DNA of 64,000 nucleotides from Butyriboletus loyo (GCA_038093515.1 JBBPSI010000069.1:54615-118614); one strand, 5' to 3'. Counted from the first letter of the stretch, positions 32,197 through 43,900 are shown. Notes: generated from the sequence alone by a model not told the origin. Numbers and translations are program-made.

Positions 32197-34783
32197 TTAT
32201 CGATTCCAAATCGCGGAGGCGACGGCAACGACATCTCGCATCTCGGCCACATCATGGACCCTCACCACACTCGTCCCCTGTTGAACAGCACACGCCACGG
32301 CCGCCGCGGTCGCCCACCCCCTCTCTTGCGCACTCGTCTTCCGTCCCTTGTACGTCCCTTCCACATCCGACTCCTCCAACACCGCCCCCAACACCGATTT
32401 CTTGGACGCCCCAAACAGCAACGGATACCCCGCCAGTACATTCCCAGGTTCGTCCGCTGTCACCCCACCCAAATTGCGCATCAACGCCAACTGTCCTTCC
32501 ACGGGCTTGCTGAACCCAATTCCGGGGTCGATGAGGACCAGCCATCGACGGACCCCACCTGGGCCTCGTATGATGGCATCCACCTTGTGCCCGAGCTCTG
32601 TTTGGATGGCAGGGACGAGCCCACTGGGGTATGCATCGTAGTTCTTGTTCGAACCCGCGTCCCCGCGGGAATGCATCAGCACCACCGGGACGCCCAAGCC
32701 TCTCGCCACACGCCTCATCTTGGCGAGGTGTTCTGTAGACGTGGCATCGAGCGGATACGTTGGGCCTGTAAAGGCGTGTACGTCGTTGATGCAGTTGGCA
32801 CCCGCGCGGACGGCTTGCTCGGCGACGTCCCAGCGGAAGGTGTCGACGGAGAGGAGTGCCTGTCGGACTGCGCCGTCGGCGTGCATGCGGATGGCTTGGA
32901 TGACGGGGACGACACGCCGGATTTCTTCCTCGGTCGAGATGAAATCGGCACCGGGACGGGTGGAGTAGCCGCCAATGTCGATGATATCGGCGCCAGAGGC
33001 GACCGCGGTCTCTGTATAGGCGATCGCGGCGGGGAGTGCGTTGTGTTGGGCACCGTCAGAGAAAGAGTCGGGCGTCACGTTGAGTGTGGCCATGAGGTGG
33101 GTTTTGCGAGGGCGGCCATGTTTAGTAGGGTCTGCTGAAGATACCGTCCAATATTTTGCTGTTGGGGGTACCTGTACGCCGTCGATCTTGTTGGGCGCAG
33201 TGTCATCCAAGGGGTATTTCGGGAACGGCATCACTTTGAGCAGCGGGAGGTCGTCCTCCCTCCGAGTGGACACCACTTCGCGGAGGAGGGTGCGTATGCT
33301 CTTGTTGCACGCAGGGTGAACGAAATCTGGGATCATGCTATCCCAAAGAGCTTCGTTCAAAACGACGTGGTGGATGCTGTGACGCGACTCACTCGCCCAA
33401 GGGCCGAAGCACGAATTCACGTTCGCAAAGGCGCGGATGTGGAATGACGAGCTCGCCAATCAGGTTGTCCAAACTGCCCATACTGTCTGGAGGGCGAGTG
33501 TCCACGAGTTGATCGTCATACGTTAGAATGTCGAGATCGACCGCACGCGGACCGTGACGCACGCTCGGCACTCTACCAACCACCGTCTCGATTGCCTTGA
33601 CTAGGCGGAGTAGTTCCTTTGGAGATAGGTTGGTTTCAATCTGGCCAAGTACCGCGAACGGCGATGAACACAGATGTCCAAGAAAGGGACGTCGAAACAG
33701 AGACACACCATGCAAGCACAATTGGCGAACCGAGGTTGGTCAGCGACGTACATTGGTGTGGTCTCGTACATGAAACTGGTATCGACGACCGACACCTGGG
33801 CATCCTTGGCCAGATCGCTGAGCAAGGATGTTGGCAGTTCGAGGAGACGAAGTGCTGTTTCAATGTTGGCGAATCTATCGCCGAGATTCGAACCCAGCGC
33901 AAGGGCAACAGAATGCGACGACGAGGATGAGCCTCTGTTCAATGTGAGTAGAGGTGGTGGACGGTGGTGGAACTCGCGAGGCGACAAGATGTCGGGAAAG
34001 TCGTATCGTCGCCGGGTTATTTGGACTTGAGCAGACGCCGCGAGGGGCAAGGCGTTTGGTTTCGAGAGCTTGACAATGACATCGTCGTCTGGGTCCTTTG
34101 TATACCTGAGAACGTGACATGCGACGGCCGACGCGAGTGCCTCCACAGTCAGGTATTCTGATGGAGCGAATGTCTATAGAGTGAATGTGTAGATTAGCAC
34201 GTCGCCGATCATGTTCTCATACAGTTGTCCCTACTTCTCGAATAGATGTCGAGAGGCCAAAAAAGGGGAACTGCTCTGGCACATTAGTTCTGTGCTGCCG
34301 CCGGATAGTGATATCGAACGAGACGGGCTGTTTCTCAATGCGTTCCTGCGGGTTCACACCAATAATGGCGCTAAAGTCGAGTCCGATGAAGGCGAACTGG
34401 GACGGGCCCGTCGATGTCTGGTCTCTCCTGCGTGTCGTCTCAATCGCGAAGCGGGGCGAGGTATCTCGTAGTGTCGCGACAACGCCCGCTTCGTGTACGT
34501 CGGGATGCGAACGGAAGAGCGTCTCGAATACATGATCGACGAGTACATCGAGGGACGTGTAGTGCGTCTTTGGAAGCGTCTCTACGAGCGTTGCATGCAC
34601 TGCAGCATAGTTGATTGAATAGGTCAGGTCGTCTGAACGTGCCGTTCTCGAAATGTCGTGTGCGATGATCACAGAGAGTAAAGTCGCATGCGAATGCTCT
34701 TCCTTGTCATCGGTGGATATGGATAGTGTAAGGAGGAGCTCGGCGATGTGGATGGTGTCCAGGGTGGAAGATGAAACGGCCAT
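32197..34783 (-). CDS. FOL1: Trifunctional folate synthesis protein (DHNA-HPPK-DHPS)
   Basis: Makes dihydropteroate: dihydroneopterin aldolase, 6-hydroxymethyl-dihydropterin pyrophosphokinase and dihydropteroate synthase in one chain, the sulfonamide target. Four exons: 34,235-34,783, 33,709-34,173, 33,393-33,640 and 32,197-33,337, with introns of 61, 68 and 55 bp, giving 800 codons (yeast Fol1 is about 824). Residues about 10-230 hold two DHNA-like domains. HPPK starts near residue 271 with 'ALALGSNLGDRFANIETAL' and has the signature 'RHGPRAVDLDILTYDD'. DHPS starts near residue 505: 'TLNVTPDSFSDGA', 'DIGGYSTRPGA', 'LSVDTF', 'IDPGIGF', 'LLFGASKKS', 'VVRVHDVAEM'. The DIGG motif is followed by Tyr where bacterial enzymes usually have Glu. 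All motifs look intact. It is the only complete copy among at least nine fragments in the window. Confidence 0.95.
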
Positions 34784-35083
34784 CGATGGGGAAAGGACCT
34801 TTGGATCTTGAGCAGATGCGTTAGAGATGAGCTGAGATATCGATATGCTGTGCCGCGCACTGCTGAAGTAAGCGAAGAGTTGAGTCTGAGCCTCTCCATT
34901 GGCAGGTTGGGTCCAACTCTCACTAGCACCGCCAGTACTAGTGTTCCTACAAAATCTGGGGTCGTTCGTTGAACATTTGGCTTGTCCGATTTCTGAACAT
35001 CACACGAAGCTTCCGGCTTTGTAATATGCTCGAGATAACCTGAAGGCATCCTCGTTGGCCAATGGCCGTGCTAAACCTATGCT
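34784..35083. promoter_or_regulatory. Divergent intergenic region FOL1 / BTB gene
   Basis: The two genes point away from each other, so about 300 bp hold both 5' regions. No obvious TATA box or other recognised site was found. Confidence 0.5.
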
Positions 35084-36172
35084 ATGGGCATGCCTTTGCG
35101 TAGCCATCCTAGGCGACCGTTCTGGAATTTTACTCAACCTTCTGTGGGTTTCTGGTCTTACATGCCCTTACCCAGTAGTACAACTTTGGTGGGTCTGCGT
35201 CGTCTCGACCCTTGGTTACGTGACGGAAACGTCGTCCTCGCCGTGGAAGGACGGTGCTTCCGCGTTCACCGAGTTGTCCTTTCTTCGGCTTCAAGGGTAT
35301 TCCATGACATGCTGTCTTCTCCACAAATCAATAAGTCTGCAGACCGCAAAATCGACGGTTGTCCCGTCGTGACCCTGCAGGATTCAGCGCTAGAAGTTCA
35401 AATCGTCCTCAAGACATTGTACACGAGACCGTGTGTAGTTGACTCACTTTTGATCCGAACGTTGACGTTAACTCCACTCAGACAGCGAATTTCTGCTGAG
35501 GCGTCCATGCACGTCACTGCGCTGACAGCCTTTCTCCGGCTGGGCAAGAAATACGAAATACATTGGTTGTTCGACGAGGCATGTTCGAGGATAAAGCAAT
35601 GCTACCCATCGTCCTTGTTTTCCCTTCTCTTCTTACCACCTGACCTCAAACACCCCATCACCGGACGCGACAAGTATGATTTTCAGTTGCTCAACCTTGC
35701 TCGGGAGTTTGGGTTGCTATCCCTGCTGCCTGTCGCCATGTATCGCTGCGTCTGCTCGTCTCCCTTGACCGCTATTCTCGACGGGTACTACTTCAACGGC
35801 TCTCCATACCATCTCACACCTGCCAATCAAAAGTCTTGTATCGTGGGCCGGGACAAGCTCCCAGAACTACGATCGCTTACGTTTGATTGGTTGAAGAGGC
35901 AGCGACCATGCTGCATAGACGAATTCAAATGTGCTCTCGGAAATTTGGCCACCATTACGGAATTGTGGTGTCTTGATCGACCCAGCTCCCGAGACCCATT
36001 CGTGCGGTGGGACCCCCGATGGGATTCCAGGTTCTGCCCGAATTGTATGATTTATTGTCACAGGGAGATTGAAGATGGGAGAGAGGATGCTTGGAACGAT
36101 CTGCCTTCTGCTTTCGGATTTTCTTCTTGGGAACAGTTGCAAAAGAACGAGAGTTACGAGACAGATTTTTGA
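35084..36172 (+). CDS. BTB/POZ domain protein
   Basis: A single open frame of 362 codons. The N-terminal BTB fold begins near residue 45: 'LRDGNVVLAVEGRCFRVHR', 'VVLSSASRVFHDML', then 'VVTLQDSALEVQIVLKTLY'. After a 27-residue insert it continues 'LTAFLRLGKKYEIHWLFDEA'. The C-terminal half ('LARE', 'LPVAMYRCV', 'RDPFVRWDPRWDSRFCPNC', 'WNDLPSAFGFSSWEQL') is the pattern of the large Agaricomycete BTB family, which has two Cys in 'CPNC' and a closing 'LP..F..SWE' motif. BTB domains mediate dimerisation and often cullin-3 contacts; this family has no assigned function. The insert 'VVDSLLIRTLTLTPLRQ' looks like an unspliced intron but no in-frame splice pair was found. The first ATG may not be the real start, as the first 40 residues lack family similarity. 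Confidence 0.85.
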   Translation: MGMPLRSHPRRPFWNFTQPSVGFWSYMPLPSSTTLVGLRRLDPWLRDGNVVLAVEGRCFRVHRVVLSSASRVFHDMLSSPQINKSADRKIDGCPVVTLQDSALEVQIVLKTLYTRPCVVDSLLIRTLTLTPLRQRISAEASMHVTALTAFLRLGKKYEIHWLFDEACSRIKQCYPSSLFSLLFLPPDLKHPITGRDKYDFQLLNLAREFGLLSLLPVAMYRCVCSSPLTAILDGYYFNGSPYHLTPANQKSCIVGRDKLPELRSLTFDWLKRQRPCCIDEFKCALGNLATITELWCLDRPSSRDPFVRWDPRWDSRFCPNCMIYCHREIEDGREDAWNDLPSAFGFSSWEQLQKNESYETDF

Positions 36173-36553
36173 CGCACGACTGGAGACTTTGATCACTTAT
36201 GTATGTATTTACTGAATGCATAGAGACCAACTATATAGGCATATTATCTATGATTAGATCGATGTTATATCTCATCCTGTGTTGCGATTCAACGTCAACC
36301 GGACAGCCTGTCACTTCTGGAATCGAATCACAAAAGTCTTCAGTACTTTGAATAAAGCTTTGGTCATCTGTAATTAGTCAAGATGTAGATACCCTGATCT
36401 CGAGTCTACATAGCCACGGTGAGAACGCGTATGTGCGCGTCATTCAAGGTCATGTTTCGTTGCATGTTTCGTTAAATAAATACATAAATCCGAGTCGTAG
36501 TCGATAGATCCTACATTCCGAAACGCCCTACTCATCGCCGCATTGGCTGGCAC
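36173..36553. other. Intergenic region, BTB 3' and gene A 3'
   Basis: Convergent genes. AT-rich sequence with no gene seen. It should contain both 3' UTRs. Confidence 0.6.
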
Positions 36554-38381
36554 TTAACGCGTGCCATCCCCGACCTGTTCAAGTTGGATCTCTTCGTCCC
36601 CCTCCAGATCTCGATCCCCCCCAACGTCCGCGAATGCGATCGCAGAGTTGACTGCGTTCCTCTCCGCGCGTGACGACACCCCGAATCCGGTGTCGATCCC
36701 TTCGCAACGACCGCGGCTATCCTTATCATACAACTCCCGAACGCCGAGGATGAACCGGGGAATGACTGGATATAAACTTATTACACCAAGAAGCCCCAGG
36801 AAGACCAGCCAGGGTGTAGTCAACGGATTCATCGACACTTTTTCTATCACGTTGGTGATATTGTTGAGCAAATTCCTATTTTGTTGGGAGAAGCAAGCGA
36901 GAGAGTTGAGTTTGTGTGTCCGAACTCGAGTGTATGGGGCAAGCAAGATACGATGGAAGAGGAGAATGGATGGAAAACCAAAATGACACCCAGAGTGACG
37001 TACAAGAAGATGTAGAAAATACCCTCCCTGACAATCAGGGCCATGTACCGGTTGGGTTGCCACTGCTTCGTTGCTTTGTACATTGCAATTGACTGCTTCG
37101 TGGTGGGTATGAGAGCGAGAACCAGTAATAGAGCGTCGAAAAGAAATGTGTTGATGATCGTGTATTTGAGATAAGGGTTGATTACGGTGAGTATTGGATA
37201 GCAAACCGAATAATCGAGCACTTGGCTGATTATCACTGAAGGCAAGGGAAACAGGAGGGGAATTATACATCCGTTCAAGCTTGTTATCTGTCCAATTGGA
37301 CGGAACCATACCTGGAGAATAGGTATTCGGATTGTCGAAGATAGCTGTACAAACGACTTGAATAATGACCTCGATCACGTAGAACGAGAGGAGGACGCCA
37401 AGGATTATTTTGGATCTGTTCCACATTGCATAAACGCGCAGGACCATCACCACTGTGTTGGTGTAAGAATATGAGATGATGGCATGACTGGGACTTAGTA
37501 ACTTACGATCAGCAGCAGAAATAAACACCACAAATGCCCAGTCGCCTGTGAGGATGAGCCCAGTACCTAGTACAGGTGCACCACTCAATCAAACAGCATG
37601 GCGAGCCATAAATACACGGTGCTTACACCTATGCAACTGTCAGAAAGGATGGATTACGGGTAAATGTAAGCGCATACATCTACCGCAACAACGGACTATC
37701 GTTAGAGATTGATCATGTTAAGAACAGAAAAGCCAACCTTTATAGGGCCAGGCATAAAAGAGGTACCAGCTTTGAATGTACACAGTCAGTGCAAGGAGCG
37801 TCGGGTGATAGTCTTGAACATACTGAACGATAATTGCCTTGAAAATGGATTCAGAGTGAATTATGTTGCACAACATCCATTGCGGTGGCGTAGACTTACA
37901 CAGCATTATAGAGACCGAGATAACGGACCTATCGGAGCATTCAGTCTCATAGCGCATATATCAGTGTCCCGGGGAACTCTGTACCCACAAGAACGAACAA
38001 TGTAGAGACCCATGTCCAGGGCTTACTCTGTAGTACTGTCAATAACGTATGGCACTGCTTGATAACGCTTGTTTCCTACCCAGACATATTCAATCTATTC
38101 AATCTTCAGCCAGTAAACAACGACGAAGTAGAATGCATAGATACCTCGCTGGGAAGGACAAGGACTATCGGCGAAAGAGTTAGAAAGGTTCATCCATTGT
38201 AAAACACAATGAACTGATACATTACTTACTATAATCATATACAACCACAGTGACCATTGCAACTGCGTGTCAGCATGCAAGATAATCAGATTAAACATCG
38301 AGCGAATTTGTGAATGGCCGCACGAGATGTATAGTTGTTTATGAGGAGACCCTCGATAATCGACTGCAAATCGGAAGACAT
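36554..38381 (-). CDS. DUF6533-type multi-pass membrane protein, gene A
   Basis: Many small exons. ATG at 38,381 ('MSSDLQSIIEGLLINNYTS'), then 'AMVTVVVYDY', a 20-nt exon 38,145-38,164 ('LVLPSE'), a 15-nt exon 38,080-38,094 ('IEYVW'), 'SKPWTWVSTLFVL', 'VRYLGLYNAV', 'AGTSFMPGPIK', 'LILTGDWAFVVFISAAD', 'VMVLRVYAMWNRSKIILGVL', 'VIISQVLDYSVCYPIL' to 'REGIFYIFL', and the last exon 'IPRFILGVRELYDKD' to the stop at 36,554. 'YDY....SEIEYVW' is the DUF6533 signature; about seven hydrophobic segments follow and the tail is hydrophilic. The exon after 'IGVSTVYLWL' does not stay open (TGA in 'AMLFD*'), unlike in gene B, and one short linker exon was not resolved, so either my splicing or the gene is imperfect there. 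Function unknown; the family is expanded in Agaricomycetes. Confidence 0.75.
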
Positions 38382-38485
38382 ATTGGAGTGGTCACGTTTG
38401 GCAGCTCCGAGTCGGATGTCTGAACGGTCAACGACAATTAGAAGAAAAAAAGGGATGAGGTCCAAGATAAGCCTCGTGGTGGAAA

Positions 38486-38492
38486 CTTATAT
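38486..38492 (-). promoter_or_regulatory. TATA-like box of gene A
   Basis: ATATAAG on the minus strand, 105 bp upstream of the gene A start codon. Confidence 0.4.
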
Positions 38493-38499
38493 CTTCTGA

Positions 38500-40150
38500 C
38501 GGCAGTAACATTCATATCATGGTCGGCGTGGAGATGAATCGATGGTATGAGTTGTTTTTACTACCCAATGCCAGTGTGCAGCTAGTGTGGAGCATCATGA
38601 TGGTTTCAAACGTAAGTGATAACTCCGCAATGGGCAACACGAAGAAGTTGCATTACGTTACTACAAACAATTTACTTACCAGTTTGCAATGAACTTACCC
38701 AAAGCTGGTTTGCAGAGTCCGCTGTGCCTCCACTTACTACTCTGCCATAGGCAAACCCAACTGCAATATCGGAATGACCTCGGGCTGTCGTCTGTCCATT
38801 GAATACTCTGGACTGAACATACCATCGTACCAAGGTGTATTTGTGATGATGGGATCGTTGAAATGTACTGCGCTTTCTTGCAGCTGGCATCTACATTGCC
38901 CGTTTTGGTATTACATTCACACCAAGAAGTTCGTTACCATTTAATCGTGCCCTCCGGGCGCAGGTTCAACCGTCTCGTTATTACCCGCTAACATGTACCC
39001 TAGCACCTATTCTCACCAGAAATCTGATCCACAACACTCTTCAAGGGTTACGCTGCGTACGTAGATTAGACGCACCGTGCCGTGTCTGCGCAAGTCCGAA
39101 TCAATTTCGAAAGCACAAAAATATCGTATTCACGTCTGAACGGCGATCGGATCATCGAGGCACCAAGCTGACATAGCCACGGGGACCCTTCTTGGTATCT
39201 CGGTAGATATGCCGCGGCGATGGCGACAGCGTTGCGAGTATTACGACCGAGGTCTGACCTGTTCCCATGGTCCCTTTCACTGCCTCCTACCAGTACTTGA
39301 TCGGCCAGCAAGAAATGAATCGATGACACGTCGCGCGTCGTTACTGGCACACGGCGAACGATGGGGAAATTCGAGATCGCGCTTGGAAAAAAAAAGAAAC
39401 ATGTTACGCTTTGGAACTTGAACCCTATCATCCCAATGGAATAGTGCGGTCATACAGACGTTGCGCCGTCACGCCCCTTGCTTCGAACAATTCAGATTTC
39501 GCTGGATTCGTCGAATATCTGCTGTGTCATCTTCGCCTTACTGGGTAGTGGAGGTTTACAGCGGCCCAAACTACATCATGATAAGTAGAAGCCATCTCCT
39601 CCACTGGTTTGGTCAGCATCGCCTGCACAGCTTATCCCCCATTCTGAGGTACTACTAGTCAGCAAGTAGACAGGATTTCTTGGAGCTTTGAGCCCGTTTA
39701 TTATCATGATGCGATCTTTTTTCCCATGGATCATCAAGCTATTTTCATGTGCATTATGATTGGGGAGCTCCTTTCAAGGCTGAGGACCCTTCCCTGCTTT
39801 ACTGATTGAAGCACTCGTTAGGTATAAGGGTGTCATTCGAACCTTCGGGTTCAAGGCCGCTGAAATCGTATGTAAAGTGCCCTTGCAATGATCATTGCAC
39901 CTGCAAAGAAAATACTGATTTAATGATGACATAGATCGCCGACAGCCACTTGGGTTTCTTCGTCTGACGACGATCGCTGGCTTCCCCTGAATTATTTTCG
40001 ACGCTTTCGTTATCCGCATCGCTCTGATTGTATACATCCAGATCGAGCCTTTGAGTCAAGGATTGGACATGTCTGAGTACACATCGTAGCACAAAGGCAG
40101 TGTAGAGAGAGATAGTGACTATGTGACGTATCAAAAACAAGGTAATGGTG
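38500..40150. other. Region with no confident gene
   Basis: A minus-strand open stretch at 38,890-38,672 ('YTLVRWYVQSRVFNG', 'AVGFAYGRVVSGGTAD') has protein-like composition but no recognised family, start or splice context. The remaining sequence to about 39,890 shows nothing. At 40,140-39,892 there is a minus-strand stretch ('TISLYTAFVLRCVLRH', then 'KKPKWLSAIYVIIKSVF') that could be an exon downstream of the eS30-like relic. Confidence 0.35.
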
Positions 40151-40191
40151 GATTCGCAAACGATATTGTGTATGCCTCCAGACTTTACTCA

Positions 40192-40432
40192 CTGCAAGGC
40201 TGTTGTGCCATAGATGGCGACATCAATATGGTCACGTACAGGGCTGATAACGAATCTGTATACGAGGTAAGTATACTGGTGGGCGACGTGCCTGCGGTTG
40301 TAGAGCATGCGCTTCGTGAGATGACCTCTTGGGGCCTTCTCCTTTCCTGCTTTGTTGGTCTTTGTGGCTTGACCGGACGACTTTCGTTTGCTGGTAGGGG
40401 CGAGATCCGTTGATTTGGTAGCAGCGTGTGGT
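40192..40432 (-). pseudogene. Relic resembling ribosomal protein eS30
   Basis: The minus strand encodes 'KSSGQATKTNKAGKEK' followed by 'APRGHLTKRMLYNRRHV'. Fungal and animal eS30 has the arrangement 'K.QTPKV.KQEKKK.PKGRAKKR' then 'YNRRFVNV'. Order and spacing agree, but RAKKR has become HLTKR and RRFVNV has become RRHVAHQ, and the N-terminal 'GKVHGSL' segment is missing. The frame stays open to a GTGAGT donor near 40,190. I read it as a decayed or retargeted eS30-derived piece; identification is from memory of the family. Confidence 0.4.
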
Positions 40433-40649
40433 CAACGCGGAGGCGGAATACCATTCCGCGCCGAAATGCGGTCAGAAAGCAGTAGCCCAACTAACCAGTT
40501 CTCTTCGCCAAGTCATTGAGCAGCGCTCGAGTACGCGACCCGTAATTTGTAAACGCTCCGCTGCAAGCTCGTCGAGCATCTCGACCTTTATCGAAAGGGG
40601 GTATCGAAGGGAGAGTTCGTTGCCAGCCACAAGTCGTTCATAAAATACT

Positions 40650-41279
40650 CATACTGAAGGTGTTGAGGTCGACAGCGTGTAGGTATGTTATGTGCACGCC
40701 ACAGAAAACCAACTTGATGGGTATCGGAGTCCAGAAGTTCAATTGACCCCGCGAAACATGGCCGCTCCCGTAAGAGACGTTCCATATCATGCCCTCCGCT
40801 CAAGAGGCAACGCAAGACCAGCGATTTTTGCTCTGACAACAATGCGCTCCACGCTACTAGCCATTGCCAGTTATTTTAAGCGACCGCAGTCGCCTCTCAG
40901 GCTAACACCGACATAACTGGCCCATCGCCGACTACTCTACCAGTCCCGTTGTCGATTCCACCTCCTCAGGCAGAAATTCGGCAGTCCCTGCGCTTGCACA
41001 CACGGTCCGACATACTAGTAATCAAATCAACATCTGAGTGTCATGACAGCCGTGTGCAGCTCCTGAATTTTTTTTCCAGCGCAGGACCAATCCGCACGGG
41101 CAGAGGAGAAGCACCTTTGAGACAAATTTTACGTTGCGCTGCGCTGGGAGGCACAGGCTAAGTAAATCACATATCCAAATCACCGTTCAAAGTACCACCA
41201 TTCTCCGTTATCCATCAACATCAACAGCCAGCGCTCATTGCTCAAGCACTCATCCCCGATTTCAGCTCAAAGTCCTCGT
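40650..41279. other. Intergenic, nothing recognised
   Basis: Short open frames only, no family resemblance; the right end is the 3' region of gene B. Confidence 0.5.
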
Positions 41280-43105
41280 TCAAACCTGACCCCCATCGTT
41301 TCCCCACACTTCGAGTCGAATCGCCTCCGATTCGTTCGTGTTCTCCTCCGCGATTTGACTCTGCCCCGGGACGACCTCTGCAAATGCAATTGCAGACATG
41401 GCCATGTTTTCACTGGCGATGGGTTGCGATGACACACCGAATCCGGTGTCGATGCCTTGCCAGCGGCCACGGCGATCACGGTCATACAGCTCTCGCACGC
41501 TGATGATGAACCGAGGCATCAAGGGGCACATGGTTAACAAAGATAACGAAGCCAGGCATAGGATTGAAGTGCTGGTTATTGTGCTAGTGGGTTCGCTTTG
41601 GAGCAAGGACGAGATATTGAAAAGTGTGTTCCTACAAGTCCAGGGAAAAAATGCATTCCAAAGATTAGATTTTGTGCGAGTCCTTTAGGATAAGATTGGT
41701 GGGAGTGTGTGTGGTGGTGACGAATGAAAACAAGGTGGGGAAAAGTGACGTACGCGAGGAAATAAACAATTCCGTCTCTCACGAATTGATTCATGTACCG
41801 ATTAGGCTGCCATTGTTTCGTTGCTTTGTACATATTCACCGACTGCCTCAAGGTTTGCACGACAGCGAGAATCAAAAGTGTAACACCGAGAACAAATCGC
41901 GGGATTACGAGGCACACGTTGACCAGAGATGGGGCGTTGATCAATGAATCGCTGCAAAAAGAGAAGTCGGATAATTGAACGACTGCAACTAGAGAAAATG
42001 GTGGCAGGAGATTACAATGACGCAGGCAGCTTGTCCCGAAACATACCTGAGAGGTGGGTATTGGGGTTGTAGTAGATAGCTGGAATAGCGACGGAAACAA
42101 CAACCTGTGGGATGTAAATGAACAAAAGGACATAAAAAATCCTGTTGGACCGATTCCACATTGCATAGACCCGAAGGGTCATCACCACTGTCATTTGAAA
42201 CATGATCAGGGGGAGTAGAACCAGAGTGGACAGCAACTCACGATCAGCAGCAGCAAGGAATATTAGGAATCCCCAGCTAAGCACCAAAATAATCACGGTA
42301 CCTTTGATATATCCATGCCTCATTCTGATACCGTGGAGGGCAGTAATCGATGTGCTTACACCTATGGAACTATTATCAATACAAGTTCCAGTCAAAATCT
42401 AGATACATACACCTATCAACAGACAATTGTTAATGTCATACATATGAGATGCAGAGCAATAAAGACTGACTATCAGAGGGCCAGGGACAAATGAACTACC
42501 GTCTGTAAAACGTATCTGATTAGTTCAATTCACCTCGATTTAATTCTAAACATACCGAGGGCAAGAAGGCTTGGGCATGAACCCAATGTAAGCTGTATAA
42601 CTTGACATGTATGCCAGCGACCATGGACCTACATCGCCCAACAAAGACCGAAGTACCGGACCTGTGGAACCGTCAAATCAGAATACACGTAATGAACTGT
42701 CCGAGCCTTCACACGCACAAGAACAAACATTGTAGAGACCCAGGACCAGGGTTTGCACTGCGGGACCGTCAGGAATGTAGTGCTTGCTTGATAATCGTCG
42801 TCTCCGTACCCAAATATAGTCTATCTTAAAATACTGTCAGCCAACAAATAAGAGGTCGAGAGCGAAATAATGTACCTCTCTGGAAAACGTGAGGACTGCA
42901 GTGGTAGGTTGGCAATGCTCATTTTAGTTTGTGAAGACTCGTGTGCACAAAGGCATCGCTCACCATAATCATATACAATAGCACTGAGAATAACAACTGT
43001 GTCGATCTATGAGATCGATGATTGATCAAAGGTTCGAGCGACCGTACCGGTTGAGTAGTTGTTTAGCTGGAGTAGCTGCAAAGCAGACTGCACGTCGGAG
43101 GACAT
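41280..43105 (-). CDS. DUF6533-type multi-pass membrane protein, gene B
   Basis: ATG at 43,105 ('MSSDVQSALQLLQLNNYST'). Exons then read 'VVILSAIVYDY', 'VLTFSRE', the 15-nt exon 42,810-42,824 ('IDYIW'), 'KPWSWVSTMFVL', 'VRYFGLCWA', 'SSFVPGPLI', a central exon 'IGVSTSITALHGIRMRHGY' continuing to 'VLSWGFLIFLAAAD', 'VMTLRVYAMWNRSNRIFYVL', the exon 'IPRFVLGVTLLILAVVQTL' to 'NQFVRDGIVYFLAYV', and a last exon with 'MPRFIISVRELYDRDRRGRW', 'IDTGFGV' and an acidic end (stop at 41,280). Every resolved exon is open and splice sites are canonical, so the gene is probably functional. Paralogous to genes A, C and D. Multi-pass membrane protein with cytosolic-looking C-tail; function unknown. Confidence 0.82.
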
Positions 43106-43206
43106 GACATGCACAAGAGAAATGTGGCGTCTGGAAATGCAAGCTTAGCAACTCGCAAAGACTCGGATGGAGAACGAAGTTGCGTTAGGCACAGCTGGGG
43201 AGACAC

Positions 43207-43214
43207 TTTATATA
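43207..43214 (-). promoter_or_regulatory. TATA box of gene B
   Basis: TATATAAA on the minus strand, about 102 bp upstream of the gene B ATG. Confidence 0.55.
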
Positions 43215-43279
43215 ACCAGCCGGGTCATCCGTCGGCCATTTGCGTCGTGTTGACGGACAGAAATGGAATGGCATCATTA

Positions 43280-43900
43280 GAAATAACAGATCGGTGAAGG
43301 AATGAAAAGCCGAATGTAATGAGTGCTTCTAGGATATGGTCACCTGCCGGTGGCCACTTCCAGGTTCCCAGCGTCACCGAGGCATCGCTTCAACTCTGTG
43401 CCGTCCCTAAAAATAATTAGGTGGACCCGAGGTTGTATGTCAAGCCAGCAATCGCGCTCAATTTGTGCTTCGACTTCGACCAAAGGTTGTGCGGCTTTCC
43501 ACAAGGTTGAGATCAAACGCTCTCCCATGCCGCGGAAGAGACACGGCTAATGGTCAACGTTAATTGATCGTGGACCAAAGGGTGAGAGGAAACGCTCCAC
43601 TAATAGAACACTGCATTGCAACGATATCCACTTCTTTTTGTTCCTTCGATATGGCTAATGGGCATCCGAGTTACGTTTCGAAACGCCACGCCTCACCACG
43701 GATGATGACGGTAGACCTCGTGGGCGGTGGATCGATGCGATGCGATGAGTAGATTACACATAGTGCCAAAAAGGCATGTCAAGATGGGGGTGAAGGTTAT
43801 AGTCGAACCGACACTGAAAACCAACGTGCGTGGAAACGAGTTGGCGGGGAGGGAGGGCGAATGGGACCATTCGCCCCTCCGCCGCTACTCAATTGTTGTC
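43280..43900. repeat. Gene B upstream region, duplicated near 62.3-62.75 kb
   Basis: 'ggtgaaggaatgaaaagc' with 'ggtcacctgcc' near 43,290-43,350 recurs at 62,318-62,350, and 'gaaggttatagtcgaaccga' with 'aacgtgcgtggaaacgag' (43,790-43,840) recurs at 62,688-62,740. No gene is seen inside. Confidence 0.6.

Noticed and set aside
32170..33138. 322-codon plus-strand open frame
   Set aside because: It lies antisense to the DHPS exon of FOL1; the minus strand has all catalytic motifs. Similar antisense frames over the DHPS relics (5,784-6,688; 28,320-28,845) are shadows as well.
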